Source of the DNA: an uncultured Kordia sp. | Lineage (GTDB): Bacteria > Bacteroidota > Bacteroidia > Flavobacteriales > Flavobacteriaceae | DNA: 64,000 nt | Direction: 5' to 3' | Assembly: GCF_947496985.1 (NCBI RefSeq) | Contig: NZ_CANMEZ010000006.1 | Location: 245,108-309,107, forward strand | Shown: piece after piece, positions 61,272 through 64,000 of the stretch | Layout: each line of letters begins with the position of its first letter | Position numbering within the stretch: the first letter of the stretch is position 1 | Notes under the pieces: generated by a model | Seen by the model: the letters and a program-made list of their open reading frames with translations, nothing else | The model's database searches: none | Told to the model about the DNA's origin: nothing | Program-made: the position numbers and the translations under genes

Positions 61272-62045
61272 ATGAAAAATATAATTAACATAGGTTTATT
61301 TTTAATTGGCTTAGTTTATATCACATCGTGTACACAAGAAAAAACAACCAAAAATGAAGTATTAGTATTGGGTACTATTCATAGTGGTCATCTTACGAAA
61401 GAAGAATATTCTATTGAAAAATTGACCAAACTAATTCAGGAAATAAAACCAGATATTATCCTCACGGAAATTCCGCCAGATCGTTTTGCTGCCGCTATAG
61501 CTGGATTCAAAAAAGATGATAGTATTTCTGAACCACGTGTAATGCGTTTTCCCGAATATACCGATGTTATATTTCCTCTCTCAAAAACAATGAATTTTGA
61601 AATCATTCCAACTGCTGGCTGGACACGACCAATGGCTTTGGAACGACAACAAAAATTACGTGCTATTAGTAAAGATTCTACCCGTATTGAAGACTGGAAG
61701 TCATATACAACTGCTAACAAAACTTCTGATTCGCTTATGAAAATAATTGGTAAAGAAAATGATCCGTATTTTATTCATACCAACACATATGATAGCATAT
61801 ATAACATAAGCTTAGATGTGTATAATAAACTATTCAATGTAGAATTAGGTCTTGGTGGTTGGGACAACATTAACATTGCACATTACTGGAATATTGAAAA
61901 AGCACTTGAAAAATACCGTTATCAAAACAAACGAATTCTAATTACTTATGGTGCAGGACACAAAGGCTGGTTTTTAAAAGAACTTCGCAAAAGAGACGAT
62001 ATTACACTTCTAGAAATGAAACCTTTTTTAGATAATATTCAATAA
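61272..62045 (+). CDS. TraB/Tiki-like lipoprotein (DUF5694-like)
   Basis: A 257-residue lipoprotein (ATG 61272; signal LIGLVYITSC, Cys near residue 20). The motifs VLVLGTIHSGHL, IKPDIILTEIPPDRF and LITYGAGHKGWFLKEL fit the TraB/PrgY/Tiki-like superfamily (DUF5694), whose conserved His and Glu residues form a possible protease site. It differs from the EreA-like protein at 14399 but belongs to the same broad fold group. Function unknown. It lies 6 bases after the peptidase gene and 2 bases before the YdeI-like gene. Confidence 0.75.
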   Translation: MKNIINIGLFLIGLVYITSCTQEKTTKNEVLVLGTIHSGHLTKEEYSIEKLTKLIQEIKPDIILTEIPPDRFAAAIAGFKKDDSISEPRVMRFPEYTDVIFPLSKTMNFEIIPTAGWTRPMALERQQKLRAISKDSTRIEDWKSYTTANKTSDSLMKIIGKENDPYFIHTNTYDSIYNISLDVYNKLFNVELGLGGWDNINIAHYWNIEKALEKYRYQNKRILITYGAGHKGWFLKELRKRDDITLLEMKPFLDNIQ

Positions 62046-62047
62046 TT

Positions 62048-62623
62048 ATGACAGAAAGAGAAGAATTATACTTTAAAAATGATGTTGAGTGGCGTGCATG
62101 GTTAGAAAAAAACCATGACACTTCTACAGGTATATATCTCATATTCTACAAAGTAAGCTCTAAAAAAGAAAGCATGCGTTGGGAAGAAGCTGTAAAAGTT
62201 GCTTTATGTTTTGGCTGGATTGACAGTACTGTAAAAAGATTAGATGAAGAACGCAGACGACAATATTTTTGTCCCCGTAAACCCAAAAGTGTATGGAGTA
62301 AAGTGAATAAAACATACATAGTAGAATTAATCGCTGAAAATAAAATGCACGAAAGTGGTTCACTCAAAATGATTGCTGCCATAAAAGATGGCTCGTGGAC
62401 TGCATTGGATGATGTAGAAAATTTAGTCATTCCAAAAAACTTACAACAAGCATTTGATCAAAACCCAAAGGCTTTTCAAAACTACCAAAACTTCAGTCCT
62501 TCCTACAAAAAAGGGTATCTCTATTGGCTAAATCAAGCTAAGCGAGAAATCACCCGTGAGAAACGAATTACAGAAATTATACGTTTATGCCATAAAAACG
62601 TAAAATCAAGGGATACGCGGTAA
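62048..62623 (+). CDS. YdeI/OmdA-family protein
   Basis: A 191-residue cytoplasmic protein with the YdeI/OmpD-associated pattern: EWRAWLEKNHDTSTGIYLIF, WEEAVKVALCFGWIDSTVKRLD, RKPKSVWSKVNKT, and the C-terminal PSYKKGYLYWLNQAKREITREKRI. Members are implicated in polymyxin response and envelope stress, but the biochemical role is unclear. It starts 2 bases after the lipoprotein stop, so it belongs to the same operon. Confidence 0.85.
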   Translation: MTEREELYFKNDVEWRAWLEKNHDTSTGIYLIFYKVSSKKESMRWEEAVKVALCFGWIDSTVKRLDEERRRQYFCPRKPKSVWSKVNKTYIVELIAENKMHESGSLKMIAAIKDGSWTALDDVENLVIPKNLQQAFDQNPKAFQNYQNFSPSYKKGYLYWLNQAKREITREKRITEIIRLCHKNVKSRDTR

Positions 62624-62681
62624 CAATCGTACGAATTTTAGGTATCATATCGATCAAATTAATATCTTGCATATAATTATT

Positions 62682-64000
62682 ATGAAAAAGATGAAAAAGT
62701 TACCAATGGTGATAGCTATGCTATTGCTCCTCACTAGTATTGCATATGCTCAAAATGATTGTAACGAAGCCATAGTTGTATGTGGCAATCTTGGTTTCCA
62801 AGATCTAGACGTAGTTGGTGTCGGAACCCAAGAACTTTCCGGATCGAATACATGTGGAAGTCAAGAAAACAATTCTTTGTGGCTAGATGTAACCGTTAAT
62901 ACAGGCGGAACACTCGGATTTACTTTAACACCAACAAGTAATGCGATTACAGAAGATTTCGATTTCTTCATATTTGGCCCCAATGTAAGTTGTGGTAATA
63001 TAGGCCAAGCTATTCGTTGCTCTACTACAAATCCACAAGCTGCAAATCAAGGAAATAATCTTACAGGAATGAACGCCACAGAAACTGATACTTCAGAAGG
63101 CCCTGGAGCTGCTGGAAATAGTTTTGTTCGTTGGTTAGATGTAAATCCAGGCGATCGTTTTTTTATTGTCATAGACAGACCTATAGGAAATAGTAGCTTT
63201 GACTTAGAATGGACAGGGACAGCTACTTTTAATGATGCTCCAGATACTGTGCCGCAAGGTACCTTATTGCACATAGCTGAATGTGATACCACTGGTGATC
63301 CAAATGATAACTCAACTATTTTTGATCTAACTGTAAATACGCCTATTATTACAGGTACACAAACAGGAATTTCTATATCATATTATACCTCACTTGGAAA
63401 TGCGCAAACTGGTAATAATCCAATACAAAATCCAGCAGCATTTCAAAATACAAGTGCTCCACAAAACATTTTCGTACGAATAGAAGATAACAATACAGGT
63501 TGTTTTACCATTGATGATTTTCAAGTCCGAATTTCAGGAAATATTGATACAGGAACTCCAAACAACTTAACTGAGTGTGACGCTGATGGTGATGGTGTTG
63601 AAATATTTGATTTGACTCAAAATAATACGCTTATCGCGAATGGTGCTCCAAACCCTACAGTTACTTTCTATTTGTCTGAAATGAATGCAGAAGATGAAAT
63701 GAATCCTATTTCAGATATGTATCAAAATCAAAATGCATTGACTCAAGAAACTATTTGGGCACGTTTAGATAGCGGTTCGGGTTGTTCAGGTATTACATCA
63801 TTTACAATTCAAGTATTCACAACTCCTACAGCTAACGTCATTGATGATCAACTCATTTGTGATGATGACAATGATGGTTTTTCGGTGTTGAATTTAGATG
63901 ACTTTACATCCTTCGCGCTTGGCACACAAAGTGCTACGCAGTTCTCAGTAACCTATCATCCATCACAACTAGATGCTGATATGAATTCTAATCCTATTGC
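62682..64000 (+). CDS. Large secreted repeat protein, T9SS-type (3' end outside window)
   Basis: The frame opens at ATG 62682 and stays open to the window edge (439 residues seen). Signal peptide VIAMLLLLTSIAYAQ, then a beta-rich domain with CNEAIVVCGNLGFQD and FGPNVSCGN. From about residue 200, ~90-residue repeats follow: ECDTTGDPNDNSTIFDLTVN, ECDADGDGVEIFDLTQNN, ICDDDNDGFSVLNLDDFTS, each with a Gx-x-C-x-x-I strand between. The Asp/Asn-rich CDxDxDG turns look Ca2+-binding. These repeats are typical of flavobacterial proteins ending in a type B T9SS (gliding-associated) domain, presumably off the window. Confidence 0.85.
   Translation, partial: MKKMKKLPMVIAMLLLLTSIAYAQNDCNEAIVVCGNLGFQDLDVVGVGTQELSGSNTCGSQENNSLWLDVTVNTGGTLGFTLTPTSNAITEDFDFFIFGPNVSCGNIGQAIRCSTTNPQAANQGNNLTGMNATETDTSEGPGAAGNSFVRWLDVNPGDRFFIVIDRPIGNSSFDLEWTGTATFNDAPDTVPQGTLLHIAECDTTGDPNDNSTIFDLTVNTPIITGTQTGISISYYTSLGNAQTGNNPIQNPAAFQNTSAPQNIFVRIEDNNTGCFTIDDFQVRISGNIDTGTPNNLTECDADGDGVEIFDLTQNNTLIANGAPNPTVTFYLSEMNAEDEMNPISDMYQNQNALTQETIWARLDSGSGCSGITSFTIQVFTTPTANVIDDQLICDDDNDGFSVLNLDDFTSFALGTQSATQFSVTYHPSQLDADMNSNPI

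Overview
The window looks like a chromosomal piece of a marine-type member of the family Flavobacteriaceae (Bacteroidota), perhaps Kordia or a close relative; the genus is a guess. The DNA is strongly AT-rich. Recognisable promoters follow the Bacteroidota pattern (TTTG about 19-23 bases upstream of TAnnTTTG). Many products are lipoproteins, and there is a type IX secretion sorting domain, an outer-membrane beta-barrel receptor and flavobacterial domain families (DUF6705-like, imelysin, DUF6265). No tRNA, rRNA, CRISPR array, insertion sequence or prophage was found.

Layout. 0-4 kb: 3' part of a TonB-dependent receptor-like barrel, an Asp/Asn beta-hydroxylase-like enzyme, a small zinc-finger membrane protein and a DUF4272 protein. 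4.3-11 kb: a regulator-rich accessory region on the minus strand (AraC, TetR and Crp/Fnr regulators, two short-chain dehydrogenases, a DJ-1/PfpI lipoprotein, an ABM monooxygenase) ending in a decayed PixA/AidA gene. 11-13.3 kb: an SbtA-type bicarbonate transporter with a small partner, divergent from a LysR regulator. 13.3-21.4 kb: an orphan lanthipeptide-like precursor, lipoproteins, an ABC-F ATPase, two more Crp/Fnr regulators, and an Rrf2 regulator with its likely target. 21.4-31.2 kb: metallophosphoesterase, fumarase, carbonic anhydrase, bestrophin and PurL. 31.2-35.5 kb: an imelysin / di-heme oxidase / imelysin operon, presumably for iron, flanked by the real purL 3' end and a decayed second copy of it. 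35.5-37.3 kb: a radical SAM/SPASM enzyme preceded by a 57-residue DUF1843-like peptide gene and an intrinsic attenuator. 37.5-45.7 kb: fatty-acid degradation (acyl-CoA ligase, MarR regulator, fadN-fadA-fadE). 46-54.6 kb: DoxX-like protein, RlmI-like methyltransferase, a lipoprotein relic, sodium:solute symporter, a 20-residue-repeat secreted protein, an NmrA fragment, a phosphoesterase and a T9SS cargo protein. 55-64 kb: a JAMM-motif lipoprotein with two tandem DUF6705-like paralogues, a pseudouridine synthase, a propeller/DUF6265 protein, an M28 peptidase, a TraB-like lipoprotein, a YdeI-like protein, and the start of a large secreted repeat protein that runs off the window.

The strongest candidate for an undescribed system is the peptide + attenuator + radical SAM/SPASM-zinc-ribbon locus (35570-37258). 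It has the layout of a ribosomally made, enzyme-modified peptide pathway. Four local regulatory circuits can also be read from repeated or palindromic sites: Rrf2, Crp/Fnr, TetR and MarR.
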